Source: Hominenteromicrobium sp900549945
Lineage (GTDB): Bacteria > Bacillota > Clostridia > Oscillospirales > Acutalibacteraceae
Direction of reading: 5' to 3'
NCBI GenBank assembly: GCA_902472305.1
Contig: CABRNK010000001.1
Coordinates: 1-64,000 of the forward strand
DNA: 64,000 nt
Shown: positions 43,092 through 51,942 of the stretch, piece by piece
Position numbering within the stretch: position 1 is the stretch's first letter
How the letters are laid out: each line of letters begins with the position of its first letter
The notes under the pieces: model-generated
Told to the model about the DNA's origin: nothing
The model's input: only the letters and a program-made list of their open reading frames with translations
Databases searched by the model: none
Program-made: the position numbers and the translations under genes

Positions 43092-45047
43092 TCAGTGGAT
43101 CTTCGCGCCGGCTGGGACGCCGTCGACAAAGATCACGCGCACGTCGTCCTCGGCGGCGTCCGCCGCGAGGATCATGCCCTGACTCTCCACACCGCAGAGC
43201 GTGGCGGGCTTGAGGTTCGAGACGACGACGACGCTGCGGCCCACGAGATCCTCGGGCTTATACCATTTTGCGATGCCGGAGGCGACGGTGCGCGGCGTGC
43301 CGGTGCCGTCGTTCAGCGTGAGCTTCAGGAGCTTCTTGGCGCGCTTGATCGGCTCGCAGGCCGTGACCTCGGCGACCGTCAGCTCGACCTTTGCAAAATC
43401 CTCGATCGTGATCTGGGCGAGGCCGGGGATGTCCTTTTTCGGGGCGCTTTCCTGCGCGGGCTTCGGCGCGTTTTTCGCTTCGACTTCGGCGATCTTCGCT
43501 TCCATCTCCTTCGCGTCGATGCGGGCGAAGAGGATCTCGGGCTTTTCGGTTACCTTGTTGCCGTTCGGGTAGAGGCCGAAGGACTCGAGCGTTTCGTATG
43601 CGCGCGCCGCGGTGCCGAGCTGCGCAAAGATCCGTTCGGCCGTTTCGGGCATGAAGGGGATCAGGAGCGTCGTGCCGATGCAGATGCTTTCCACAAGATT
43701 GTACAGCACAGTGGAAAGCCGGCCGGCCTTCGTGTCGTCCTTTGCGAGCGCCCACGGCATCGTCTCGTCGATGTATTTGTTGCAGCGCTTGAAGAGCGCG
43801 AAGATTTCGGAGATTGCGTCCGCCACGCGCAGGCCGTCCATCTTGGCTTCCACGCGCGCTTTTGTGCCGGTCACGACGGCCTTGAGGTCCGCGTCGACAT
43901 CCTCGGCGGCGCCCTGATCGGCGACCGTGCCGCCGAAATACTTATTGCTCATCGAGATCGTGCGGTTCACGAGGTTGCCGAGCGTGTTTGCGAGGTCGGA
44001 GTTCGTGCGCTCGATCAGCAGGTCCCACGTGATGGTGCCGTCGGATTCAAACGGCATCTCGTGCAGGACGAAGTAGCGCACGGCGTCTACGCCGAACAGC
44101 TCGACGAGGTCCTCGGCATAGATCACGTTCCCCTTCGATTTGCTCATCTTGCCGCCGTTCATCAAAAGCCACGGATGGCCGAAAATCTGCTTCGGCAGCG
44201 GCAGGCCGAGCGCCATGAGGAAGATCGGCCAGTAGATCGTGTGGAAGCGGATGATGTCCTTGCCGATCAGGTGCAGGTCGGCCGGCCAGTCGCGCTTGAA
44301 CTGCTCGGTGCCCTCGCCGCCGCAGTCGTAGCCGATGCCGGTGATGTAGTTCGTCAGCGCGTCGAGCCAGACGTAGACGACGTGCTTGTCGTCGAAGTCG
44401 ACCGGGATGCCCCACTTGAACGACGTTCTCGAGACGCAGAGGTCCTGCAGGCCGGGCAGCAGGAAGTTGTTCATCATCTCGTTCTTGCGCTGCACGGGCT
44501 GGATGAATTCCGGGTGCGTGTTGATGTGCTCGATCAGGCGGTCGGCGTACTTACTCATCTTGAAGAAGTACGCCTCCTCCTTCGCCGGCTGCACGGCGCG
44601 GCCGCAGTCGGGGCACTTGCCGTCGACAAGCTGGGACTCGGTGAAGAACGACTCGCACGGCGTGCAGTACATGCCCTCGTAGTAACCTTTGTAGATGTCG
44701 CCCTGCTCGTAGAGCTTTTTAAAGATCTTCTGGACCTGCTTTTCGTGGTAGTCGTCGGTCGTGCGGATGAATTTGTCGTAGGAGGTGTTCATTACGTCCC
44801 AGTTCGAGCGGACGACGCCCGCGACCTGATCGACGTATTCCTTCGGCGAGATGCCGGCGGCCTTTGCTTTTTCCTCGATCTTCTGGCCGTGCTCGTCGGT
44901 GCCGGTCTGGAAGAACACGTCGTAGCCCTGAAGGCGCTTGTAGCGCGCGATGCTGTCGGCAAGCACGATCTCATACGTATTGCCGATGTGCGGGCGGCTC
45001 GAGGTGTAGGCGATCGCCGTCGTGATATAATACTTCGGTTTGCACAT
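43092..45047 (-). CDS. metG: Methionine-tRNA ligase
   Basis: MetG charges tRNA-Met for initiation and elongation. The 651-residue class I enzyme has the HIGH region SRPHIGNTYE, a single zinc knuckle (CTPCE and CPDCG), the KMSKS loop GGKMSKSKGNV, an anticodon-binding helical domain and a C-terminal OB-fold tRNA-binding domain with AKKLLKLTLNDG. The ATG at 45047 follows AAAAGGAATG. It lies 42 bp downstream of a tiny membrane peptide gene in the same operon. Confidence 0.97.
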   Translation of the reverse strand: MCKPKYYITTAIAYTSSRPHIGNTYEIVLADSIARYKRLQGYDVFFQTGTDEHGQKIEEKAKAAGISPKEYVDQVAGVVRSNWDVMNTSYDKFIRTTDDYHEKQVQKIFKKLYEQGDIYKGYYEGMYCTPCESFFTESQLVDGKCPDCGRAVQPAKEEAYFFKMSKYADRLIEHINTHPEFIQPVQRKNEMMNNFLLPGLQDLCVSRTSFKWGIPVDFDDKHVVYVWLDALTNYITGIGYDCGGEGTEQFKRDWPADLHLIGKDIIRFHTIYWPIFLMALGLPLPKQIFGHPWLLMNGGKMSKSKGNVIYAEDLVELFGVDAVRYFVLHEMPFESDGTITWDLLIERTNSDLANTLGNLVNRTISMSNKYFGGTVADQGAAEDVDADLKAVVTGTKARVEAKMDGLRVADAISEIFALFKRCNKYIDETMPWALAKDDTKAGRLSTVLYNLVESICIGTTLLIPFMPETAERIFAQLGTAARAYETLESFGLYPNGNKVTEKPEILFARIDAKEMEAKIAEVEAKNAPKPAQESAPKKDIPGLAQITIEDFAKVELTVAEVTACEPIKRAKKLLKLTLNDGTGTPRTVASGIAKWYKPEDLVGRSVVVVSNLKPATLCGVESQGMILAADAAEDDVRVIFVDGVPAGAKIH

Positions 45048-45089
45048 GGTTTATCATTCCTTTTGTTTATTGTTCCTGCGGGTTCGGAA

Positions 45090-45191
45090 TTAGGTGAACA
45101 GAACGGCGGACAGTGCGGACAGGAGCATCAGGCCCGCGAGTGCCAGCGCGCCGATCCGGACGATGAGCTTTCTCTTTTTTTCCGTGTACAT
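45090..45191 (-). CDS. 33-residue single-pass membrane peptide
   Basis: A 33-residue open frame: a charged start (MYTEKKRKLIVR), one hydrophobic helix (IGALALAGLMLLSALSAVLF) and Thr before TAA. GGAGGG lies 8 bp upstream of the ATG at 45191, and the gene sits between the strong promoter at 45230-45258 and metG. The arrangement of charged head and one helix recalls small clostridial membrane peptides and Listeria Prli42, but I cannot assign it to a family. No other gene explains this part of the leader. Confidence 0.65.
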   Translation of the reverse strand: MYTEKKRKLIVRIGALALAGLMLLSALSAVLFT

Positions 45192-45229
45192 GACATTGCC
45201 CTCCGGTATAGTGTTTCGCATTATCCTTT

Positions 45230-45258
45230 ATTTTACCATTCTTTTTTTTGCCTGTAAA
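45230..45258 (-). promoter_or_regulatory. Promoter of metG operon
   Basis: On the minus strand, TTTACA (45258-45253), 17 bp and TAAAAT (45235-45230). Confidence 0.82.
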
Positions 45259-45265
45259 CTGCGAA

Positions 45266-45294
45266 TTGACTTTATTTTGCCGCGGGGGTACAAT
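45266..45294 (+). promoter_or_regulatory. Promoter of pyridoxamine kinase gene
   Basis: TTGACT (45266-45271), 17 bp and TACAAT (45289-45294). The -35 boxes of this and the divergent metG promoter are 7 bp apart. Confidence 0.82.
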
Positions 45295-45373
45295 TATTTC
45301 AAATACCATCCGGTGCGGCCGGGCGGCTTTCCGCTTTTTTTGCGGCGGGCGGCGCGGCAGAGGGTGCGCGGGG

Positions 45374-45409
45374 CGCTTTCCCGGCCCTTTGAGCTGCGCC
45401 GGGAAAGCG
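45374..45409 (+). promoter_or_regulatory. Leader hairpin before pyridoxamine kinase
   Basis: A perfect 12-bp stem, CGCTTTCCCGGC (45374-45385) with GCCGGGAAAGCG (45398-45409), ends 9 bp before the ATG, next to the only GAGG-like ribosome-binding bases and a TTTT. It could act on translation or as an attenuator. Confidence 0.6.
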
Positions 45410-45418
45410 AGGCTTTTC

Positions 45419-46291
45419 ATGGGAGAAGGTTTTGAAAACAGGCGCGTTCTCGCGATACACGACCTTTCGGGCGCGGGTAAATGCTCGCTGACCGTAGTGC
45501 TGCCAGTGCTTTCGGCGCTCGGCTGTGAAGTGACGGTGCTGCCGACCGCGGCGCTTTCGACCCATACGGGCGGGTTTTGCGACCCGGTGTACCGCGACTT
45601 GACCGGCGACATGCTGCCGTGGGCGCGCCACTGGCTGCGCGAGGGCGCGTGCTTTGACGCGGTTTACTCGGGCTTTCTCGGCAGCGCCGCGCAGATCGAA
45701 ATCGTGCGGGAGATTTTCGGGATGTTCCGCGCGGTGAACCCGGCGGTGCAGGTGCTTGTCGATCCCGTGATGGGCGACGGCGGGCGGCTCTATAAGACGT
45801 ATACGCGCGAGATGGCGGACGGCATGGCGCGGCTGTGCGCGGCGGCGGACATCATCGTGCCGAACGCGACGGAGGCATACAACCTGCTCGGCGAGCCGTA
45901 CCGGGAGGGGCCGTGCACGCAGGCGGAGGCGGCGCGCGTGCTGCGCGGGCTTCTGGCGCTTGGGCCGCGGGCGGCGGTGCTGACCGGCATACAGCCGGAT
46001 GCGGCGCAGACGGGCGCAGCGTGCATGGTGCGCGGCGGCGATATAGAGACGGCGCTCGCGCCGCGCGTGCCGGGCGGCTACCACGGCACGGGCGACGCCT
46101 TTGCCGCGGCGCTGCTCGGCGCGCTTTTGAACGGAAAGGACTTGCCCGCGGCCTGTGGGTGCGCGGCGCGCTTTACCTCGGAATGCTGCCGCAAAACGCT
46201 GGAGATGGGCGATTACGACAGGCGATGGGGCATTAAATTTGAAAAATGTCTCCCATTTGTGATGAATGACGTACTTTCTCTTGAAAAGTAG
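45419..46291 (+). CDS. Pyridoxamine kinase
   Basis: A 290-residue ribokinase-fold vitamin B6 kinase (PdxK/PdxY type) that phosphorylates pyridoxal or pyridoxamine in the salvage route to PLP. Features are HDLSGAGKCSLTVVLPVLSALG at the start, VDPVMGDGGRLY, IIVPNATEAYNLLG and the anion-hole motif GYHGTGDAFAAALLGAL near the end. The start at 45419 has a weak ribosome-binding site partly masked by a leader hairpin. The promoter of the following paaK operon overlaps its 3' end. Confidence 0.9.
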   Translation: MGEGFENRRVLAIHDLSGAGKCSLTVVLPVLSALGCEVTVLPTAALSTHTGGFCDPVYRDLTGDMLPWARHWLREGACFDAVYSGFLGSAAQIEIVREIFGMFRAVNPAVQVLVDPVMGDGGRLYKTYTREMADGMARLCAAADIIVPNATEAYNLLGEPYREGPCTQAEAARVLRGLLALGPRAAVLTGIQPDAAQTGAACMVRGGDIETALAPRVPGGYHGTGDAFAAALLGALLNGKDLPAACGCAARFTSECCRKTLEMGDYDRRWGIKFEKCLPFVMNDVLSLEK

Positions 46292-46309
46292 AAAAAAATA
46301 CGGTATAAT
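46281..46309 (+). promoter_or_regulatory. Promoter of paaK-iorAB operon
   Basis: TTGAAA (46281-46286), 17 bp and TATAAT (46304-46309), overlapping the end of the kinase gene. It gives a leader of about 160 nt rich in short GC hairpins, the last (GCCCC-GCTGC-GGGGC, 46450-46464) touching the paaK ribosome-binding site. Confidence 0.85.
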
Positions 46310-46474
46310 GACAGGAGAATTTCGCGCTTTTACGTGGTAAATCCATGCTGTGACGCAAGAAGAGGGAGGCGGCACGGGCAAATGCGCGGGATATTTCGCT
46401 GTACGGACGGCCTGCCGCCGCGTGCAGGGCCGGTGCCGGCAGAAAGGACGCCCCGCTGCGGGGCAGGTGATCTG

Positions 46475-47794
46475 ATGTTTTTTCAAAAGGATATAGAGAC
46501 GATGAAGCGGGCCGACCTCGACGCCTTACAGCTCGAGCGGCTGCGCCGCATGGTCGACTACTGCTACAACAACGTGCCGTTTTATAACGAGCGCCTGAAG
46601 GCCGCGGGGATTACCTCGGGCGATAAGATCAAGGCGCTTTCGGACATCCAGTACATACCGTTTACGACGAAGGACGACATCCGCGACCACTACCCGTTCG
46701 GCATGCTGGCGCGCCCGATGAAAGATATCGTGCGCATCCACGCCTCCTCGGGCACGACGGGCAAGCCGACCGTCGGCGCGTACACGCAGAACGATCTCGA
46801 CAACTGGTCGGACAATGTGGCGCGGCTGTGTGCGGCGGCCGGCGTGACGGATGCGGACATCATCCAGATTGCGTTCGGCTACGGCCTGTTCACCGGCGCA
46901 CTCGGCCTGCACTACGGGCTGGAGAAACTCGGGGCGACGGTCATCCCGGCGTCTTCGGGCAACAGCGAAAAGCAGCTTATGATGCTGCGCGACTTCGGCG
47001 TGACCGGCCTTGTGGCGACGCCGTCGTATGCGATCTATCTGAGCGAGATGGTGCGCGAAGGCGAATACCCGCTTTCGGCGTACAAGCTGCGGCACGGCAT
47101 CCTTGGCAGCGAGGGCTGCACGGCGGAGATGCGCGAGCGCATCGAGCAGAATTTCGGCATCCGCGTGACGGACAACTACGGCATGACGGAGCTCGGCGGC
47201 CCGGGCGTTTCCGGCGAATGCGAGTGCCGCTGCGGGCTGCACTTCGCGGAGGACGCGTTCCTGCCCGAGATCATCGACCCCGACACGCTCGAGCGAAAGG
47301 CGCCGGGCGAGGCGGGCGAGCTTGTGGTGACGACGCTGCTGCGTGAGGGCTTTCCCGTGCTGCGCTACCGCACGAAGGACATCACGCGCATCCACTACGA
47401 GCCGTGCGCATGCGGCCGCACCCACGCGCGTATGGATAAGGTGATGGGCCGCACCGACGATATGCTGATCATCAAGGGCGTCAACGTGTTCCCCTCGCAG
47501 ATCGAGAGCGTGCTCGTCGGCACGAAGGGGATTTCAGACAAGATCGGCCCGCACTACCAGCTTGTGGTGCGCCGGAAGAATTACATGGACAACCTCGAGG
47601 TCAAGGTGGAGCTGATCGACGCCTCGCTGCTCGGCAGCTTCCGCGAGCTGGAGGCCCTGCAGCGCGCGATTCACGACAGGCTCAAGAGCGTGCTCGGCCT
47701 CGAGACAAAGGTGACGCTGGCGGAGCCGAAGAGCCTTGAGCGCTTTCAGGGTAAGGCGAAGCGCGTGCTCGACCTGAGAAACATTGAGGACTGA
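46475..47794 (+). CDS. paaK: Phenylacetate-CoA ligase, first copy
   Basis: A 439-residue AMP-forming aryl-CoA ligase. The P-loop is HASSGTTGKPTVGAYT, with YGMTELGGPGVSGEC, FPVLRYRTKDI and a C-terminal domain with DDMLIIKGVNVFPSQIES. It activates aryl acetates such as phenylacetate or indoleacetate as CoA thioesters, or may run in reverse after IorAB. AGGTGA lies 4 bp before the ATG at 46475. It is first in the paaK-iorA-iorB-paaK-ACT operon and is clearly a diverged paralogue of the copy at 50285. Confidence 0.93.
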   Translation: MFFQKDIETMKRADLDALQLERLRRMVDYCYNNVPFYNERLKAAGITSGDKIKALSDIQYIPFTTKDDIRDHYPFGMLARPMKDIVRIHASSGTTGKPTVGAYTQNDLDNWSDNVARLCAAAGVTDADIIQIAFGYGLFTGALGLHYGLEKLGATVIPASSGNSEKQLMMLRDFGVTGLVATPSYAIYLSEMVREGEYPLSAYKLRHGILGSEGCTAEMRERIEQNFGIRVTDNYGMTELGGPGVSGECECRCGLHFAEDAFLPEIIDPDTLERKAPGEAGELVVTTLLREGFPVLRYRTKDITRIHYEPCACGRTHARMDKVMGRTDDMLIIKGVNVFPSQIESVLVGTKGISDKIGPHYQLVVRRKNYMDNLEVKVELIDASLLGSFRELEALQRAIHDRLKSVLGLETKVTLAEPKSLERFQGKAKRVLDLRNIED

Positions 47795-47805
47795 CGGCGC
47801 GGCGG

Positions 47806-47832
47806 CGTCTGCCAAGGCCGCAGACGGTTTTG
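47806..47832 (+). terminator. Partial terminator between paaK and iorA
   Basis: CGTCTGC (47806-47812) pairs with GCAGACG (47820-47826), then GTTTTG. A second small inverted repeat GTTCC-GAAC-GGAAC lies at 47854-47867. These may reduce read-through into iorA. Confidence 0.5.
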
Positions 47833-47887
47833 AAAATGAAGTCAATTTATACGGTTCCGAACGGAACGGTTTGAAAGGATGAACAAT

Positions 47888-49612
47888 TTGAAGGAGCTTT
47901 TACAGGGCAACGAGGCCGTAGCGCGCGGCCTGTACGAGGCCGGCGTGCGCGTCGTCTCGAGCTATCCGGGCACGCCCAGCACGGAAATTACGGAATCGGC
48001 CGCATTGTTTGACGAGATCTACTGCGAATGGGCGCCGAACGAAAAGGTTGCGGCGGAGGTCGCGGCGGGCGCGGCGATCGGCGGCGCGCGCAGCTTCTGC
48101 GGCATGAAGCACGTCGGCCTGAACGTGGCGGCTGACCCGGTTTTCACGATGAGCTACATCGGCGTGAACGCGGGCATGGTGATCGGCGTGGCCGACGACC
48201 CGGGCATGCATTCCTCGCAGAACGAGCAGGATTCGCGCAACTACGCGATCGCGGCGAAGCTCCTGATGCTGGAGCCGTCGGACTCCGCGGAGTGCCGCGA
48301 CATGACAAAGCTCGCCTACACGCTTTCCGAGCAGTTTGACACGCCGGTCATCCTGCGCCTTTCGACGCGCATCGCGCACTCGCGCAGCATCGTCGATACG
48401 ATGGAGCGCGAGGACGTGCCGCTCAGGCCTTACGAGAAAAATCAGGCGAAGAATATCATGCTGCCGGCGTTTGCGCGCCCGAAGCACGAGGTCGTCGAAA
48501 AGCGCACGGCGGCGGAGCGCGAATGGGCCGAGACGTGCGCCCTCAACTTCATCGAGGACAACGGCGCGAAAACCGGCGTGATCGTCGCGGGCTCGACGTA
48601 CAAGTATGCGAAAGAGGCGCTCGGCGATACGGTGAATTACCTGAAGCTCGGCGTTGTGAACCCGCTGCCGGTCGAGAAGATCCGCAGCTTCGCCGCGGGG
48701 CTCGAGACGGTCTACGTCATCGAGGAGCTCGACGACATCATCGAATCGCACTGCAAGAAGATCGGCGTGCCGGTCATCGGCAAGGACGTTTTCCCGCGCT
48801 GCGGCGAGTTTTCGCAGAAGCTGATCGCCGAGAAGCTCGGCCTTCCGCGCGGCGGGAGCGCGGCGGTGGAGGAGAGCATCCCGGTGCGTCCGCCGGTCAT
48901 GTGCTGCGGCTGCCCGCACAGGGGGCTTTTTTACGCCTTGAAGCGCGAGGGCGCTTACGTGAGCGGCGATATCGGCTGCTACACGCTCGGCGCTTCGGCG
49001 CCGCTCGGTGCGATGGACGCCTGCATCTGCATGGGCGCCTCGGTTTCGGCGCTCCACGGCTACAACAAGGCGCGCGGCGCTGAGGCGGAGAAGAAGTCGG
49101 TCGCGGTGATCGGCGACTCGACGTTTATCCACTCGGGCATTACGAGTTTGATCGACATCGCCTACAACCGCTCGAACTCCACGGTGATTATTCTCGACAA
49201 CTCGATCACCGGCATGACCGGCCACCAGCAGAACCCGACGACCGGCTACACGATCAAGGGCGACCCGACGAGCGCGGTCGATCTCGAGGCGCTGTGCCGC
49301 GCGGTCGGCATTTCGGATGTGCGCGTCGTAGACCCGTATGACTTAAAGGCCACGCGCACGGCGGTTCACGAGGCGCTGCAGGCGGAATGTCCGAGCGTTG
49401 TAATCAGCCGCCGCCCGTGCGCGCTGCTCAAGACCGTGAAGCACAAGCCGGCGCTTTCGGTCGATGCGGAGAAGTGCATCGGCTGCAAGGCGTGCATGGG
49501 CATCGGCTGCCCGGCGATCAGCGTGCGCGGCGGCAAGGCCGTGATCGATGCGACGCAGTGCGTCGGCTGCGGCGTGTGCACGTCGCTTTGCCCGAAGCAG
49601 GCGATCGGCTGA
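47888..49612 (+). CDS. iorA: Indolepyruvate ferredoxin oxidoreductase, alpha subunit
   Basis: IorA, with IorB, oxidatively decarboxylates aromatic 2-oxoacids to aryl-acetyl-CoA, reducing ferredoxin. The 574-residue protein has the pyrimidine domain with SSYPGTPSTEITE and the thiamine-diphosphate domain with GDSTFIHSGITSLIDIAYN. Two C-terminal 4Fe-4S clusters follow: CIGCKACMGIGC and CVGCGVCTSLC. I prefer the TTG start at 47888, giving KELLQGNEAVARGLYEAG, because GAAAGGA is 8 bp upstream. The ATG at 47879 would leave no spacing to that site. Confidence 0.94.
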   Translation: MKELLQGNEAVARGLYEAGVRVVSSYPGTPSTEITESAALFDEIYCEWAPNEKVAAEVAAGAAIGGARSFCGMKHVGLNVAADPVFTMSYIGVNAGMVIGVADDPGMHSSQNEQDSRNYAIAAKLLMLEPSDSAECRDMTKLAYTLSEQFDTPVILRLSTRIAHSRSIVDTMEREDVPLRPYEKNQAKNIMLPAFARPKHEVVEKRTAAEREWAETCALNFIEDNGAKTGVIVAGSTYKYAKEALGDTVNYLKLGVVNPLPVEKIRSFAAGLETVYVIEELDDIIESHCKKIGVPVIGKDVFPRCGEFSQKLIAEKLGLPRGGSAAVEESIPVRPPVMCCGCPHRGLFYALKREGAYVSGDIGCYTLGASAPLGAMDACICMGASVSALHGYNKARGAEAEKKSVAVIGDSTFIHSGITSLIDIAYNRSNSTVIILDNSITGMTGHQQNPTTGYTIKGDPTSAVDLEALCRAVGISDVRVVDPYDLKATRTAVHEALQAECPSVVISRRPCALLKTVKHKPALSVDAEKCIGCKACMGIGCPAISVRGGKAVIDATQCVGCGVCTSLCPKQAIG

Positions 49613-49662
49613 AAAAAGCGAAAGCTACCGTTTCCAAATTGCGGAAGGAATGATTTTACGAT

Positions 49663-50229
49663 ATGAAAAGTGTTATGATCGTCGGCGTGGGCGGACAGGG
49701 TACGCTGCTCGCCTCCCGCGTGCTCGGGCGCGTGATGCTCGACGCGGGGTATGACGTGAAGGTCAGCGAGGTGCACGGTATGAGCCAGCGCGGCGGCAGC
49801 GTCGTCACCTATGTGCGCTGGGGCGAGCGCGTGGAATCGCCCGTCATCAACGAGGGCGAGGCGGATATTCTGCTCGCGTTCGAGCAGCTTGAGGCGGCGC
49901 GGTACCTGCCGTACCTGAAAAAGGACGGCGTCGTCGTCACAAATACGCAGAAGATCGACCCGATGCCTGTGATTACGGGCGCGGCGGACTACCCAGCGGG
50001 GCTGCTTGAGAAGATCGGGGCGGCCGGCGCACGCCTGACGGCGGTGGACGCGCTGCGCCTTGCCGAGGAGGCCGGCTCGCAGAAGGCCGTGAACGTCGTG
50101 CTGATCGGCGCGATGGCGTCCTCGCTCGACATTCCGGAGGAGAGCTGGCTTGCGGCGATCGAAAAGACCGTGCCGGCGAAGTTCCTCGAGATGAACAAAC
50201 GCGCCTTTGCGCTCGGCTACCGCGCGTAA
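49663..50229 (+). CDS. iorB: Indolepyruvate ferredoxin oxidoreductase, beta subunit
   Basis: A 188-residue gamma-type domain of the 2-oxoacid:ferredoxin oxidoreductase superfamily, partner of IorA. It starts with VMIVGVGGQGTLLASRVLG, and has HGMSQRGGSVVTYVRWG. It follows iorA by 50 bp. A GC-rich hairpin (CGGGAGG and CCTCCCG, about 50235-50253) separates it from the next paaK but has no T-run. Confidence 0.94.
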   Translation: MKSVMIVGVGGQGTLLASRVLGRVMLDAGYDVKVSEVHGMSQRGGSVVTYVRWGERVESPVINEGEADILLAFEQLEAARYLPYLKKDGVVVTNTQKIDPMPVITGAADYPAGLLEKIGAAGARLTAVDALRLAEEAGSQKAVNVVLIGAMASSLDIPEESWLAAIEKTVPAKFLEMNKRAFALGYRA

Positions 50230-50284
50230 AGAGGCGGGAGGCGCCGGCCTCCCGAAGCTGAATCTATAAAAGGAGTTGCTTCCA

Positions 50285-51583
50285 ATGAACTATTATAATC
50301 CGGAGATCGAGTGCGCCGACCGCGAGACGCTGCGGAAAATCCAGTCGGAGCGCCTCGTGAAGATCGTGCACAGCTGCTACGAAAACGTGCCGCTCTACAA
50401 AAAGCGCTTCGATGAGATCGGGCTGAAGCCCGACGACATCCGCGGCATCGACGACATCACGAAGCTGCCGTTCACGACGAAAACGGACCTGCGCGACACG
50501 TATCCGTTCGGTCTTTTCGCCGTGCCGCGCGAGGAGCTGACGCGCATCCACGCGTCGTCGGGCACGACGGGCAAGCAGACGGTCGTCGGCTACACGGCAA
50601 ACGACGTCAAGGTTTGGGCGACGTGCGCGGCGCGCAGCATCGTCGGCATCGGCGGCACGAAGGACGACTTCGTGCACGTCTCCTATGGCTACGGCCTGTT
50701 TACGGGCGGCCTCGGCCTGCACTACGGCGCGGAGGAGCTCGGCGCGACGGCGATTCCGGTATCCTCCGGCAACACGGCGCGGCAGGTGCAGATTTTGCAG
50801 GACTACGGCTCGGATATCCTCTGCTGCACGCCGTCGTATGCGATGTACATCGGCGAGACCGTGCGCGACAAGGGCATCGACCCGAGAAGCCTGCGCCTTA
50901 GGGCCGGCATCTTCGGTGCGGAGCCGTGGACCGAGGAGATGCGCCGCGAGATCGAGCGGCTGCTCGACATCAAGGCGTATGACATTTACGGCCTTTCGGA
51001 GATTGCCGGGCCGGGCGTCTCCTGCGAATGCACGGAGCAGAACGGCATGCACATCAACGAGGATTTCTTCTACCCGGAGGTCATCGACCCCGTGACGGGC
51101 GAGCCGCTGCCGGACGGCGAATACGGCGAGCTGGTGTTCACCTGCATCGGCAAGGAGGCGCTGCCGCTGATCCGCTACCGCACGCGCGACATCTGCGCGC
51201 TGAACCACGAGAAATGCGCGTGCGGCCGCACGACGGCGCGCATGTGCAAGCCGCGCGGCCGCACCGACGATATGCTGATTATCCGCGGCATCAACGTGTT
51301 CCCGTCGCAGATCGAAAGCGTGCTGCTCGACCTCGGCATGGACCCGAACTACCAGCTTATTGTCGACCGCCAGAACAACCTCGACACGCTCGAGGTGCAG
51401 GTGGAGATGAATGAGTCGATGTTCTCCGACACGGTGCGCAACCTTGAGGCGGTGAAGAAGCAGATCGCGGGCGCCTTGCAGTCGACGCTGAACATCGTCG
51501 CGAAGATCCGCCTGCTCGAGCCGAAGTCGATTCAGCGCAGCGAGGGGAAAGCTAAAAGAGTCATCGATAAGCGCGCGCAGTAA
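50285..51583 (+). CDS. paaK: Phenylacetate-CoA ligase, second copy
   Basis: A 432-residue paralogue of the first ligase, with HASSGTTGKQTVVGYT, YGLSEIAGPGVSCEC, LPLIRYRTRDI and DDMLIIRGINVFPSQIES. The ATG at 50285 lies 10 bp after AAAAGGAG. Two ligases flanking iorAB suggest different aryl substrates (indole, phenyl, hydroxyphenyl) or directions. The last codons (GKAKR written with AAA, GCT, AAA, AGA) are unlike the AAG and CGC used elsewhere. They are also inverted-complementary to the repeat that follows, so the 3' end may have been remodelled. Confidence 0.93.
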   Translation: MNYYNPEIECADRETLRKIQSERLVKIVHSCYENVPLYKKRFDEIGLKPDDIRGIDDITKLPFTTKTDLRDTYPFGLFAVPREELTRIHASSGTTGKQTVVGYTANDVKVWATCAARSIVGIGGTKDDFVHVSYGYGLFTGGLGLHYGAEELGATAIPVSSGNTARQVQILQDYGSDILCCTPSYAMYIGETVRDKGIDPRSLRLRAGIFGAEPWTEEMRREIERLLDIKAYDIYGLSEIAGPGVSCECTEQNGMHINEDFFYPEVIDPVTGEPLPDGEYGELVFTCIGKEALPLIRYRTRDICALNHEKCACGRTTARMCKPRGRTDDMLIIRGINVFPSQIESVLLDLGMDPNYQLIVDRQNNLDTLEVQVEMNESMFSDTVRNLEAVKKQIAGALQSTLNIVAKIRLLEPKSIQRSEGKAKRVIDKRAQ

Positions 51584-51942
51584 GAAATAGCCAGCATCCC
51601 CGGCGAAGCCGCTTTTAGCTTTCGCCAAACTCCGTTTGGCATGGAGGAAAGCGTAATCTCTTTGCGCGGGAAAGCGCAGGACGAAGCACAGGTAAGCGCG
51701 CGCAGTAAGAAATAGCCAGCATCCCCGGCGAAGCCGCTTTTAGCTTTCGCCAAACTCCGTTTGGCATGGAGGAAAGCGTAATCTCTTTGCGCGGGAAAGC
51801 GCAGGACGAAGCACAGGTAAGCGCGCGCAGTAAGAAATAGCCAGCATCCCCGGCGAAGCCGCTTTTAGCTTTCGCCAAACTCCGTTTGGCATGGAGGAAA
51901 GCGTAATCTCTTTGCGCGGGAAAGTGCAGGACGAAGCACAGG
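51568..51942 (+). repeat. 125-bp tandem repeat, three near-identical copies
   Basis: Units begin at 51568, 51693 and 51818. The first two are identical and the third differs at one base (51925). A fourth, degraded start lies at 51943. Each unit begins with TAAGCGCGCGCAGT, the last codons of paaK. Each can form several hairpins, including GCCAAAC-TCC-GTTTGGC and TGCGC-GGGAAA-GCGCA. The period is not a multiple of three, so it does not encode a repeated protein. The rest of the gap to 52079 is degraded repeat plus unremarkable sequence. Confidence 0.95.

Noticed and set aside
43095..45257. A 720-codon open frame on the plus strand
   Set aside because: It is the antisense shadow of metG, which has all synthetase motifs; GC-rich codon bias opens the opposite frame.
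46316..46474. Possible riboswitch in the paaK-iorAB leader
   Set aside because: Several short GC hairpins but no match I can recognise to known aptamer cores (TPP, cobalamin, c-di-GMP, SAM, T-box).
51568..51942. Possible CRISPR array
   Set aside because: Units are adjacent and near identical over their full length, with no variable spacers and no cas genes.
51568..51942. Possible integron attC cassette array
   Set aside because: No RYYYAAC/GTTRRRY core pairs at the unit ends and no integrase.
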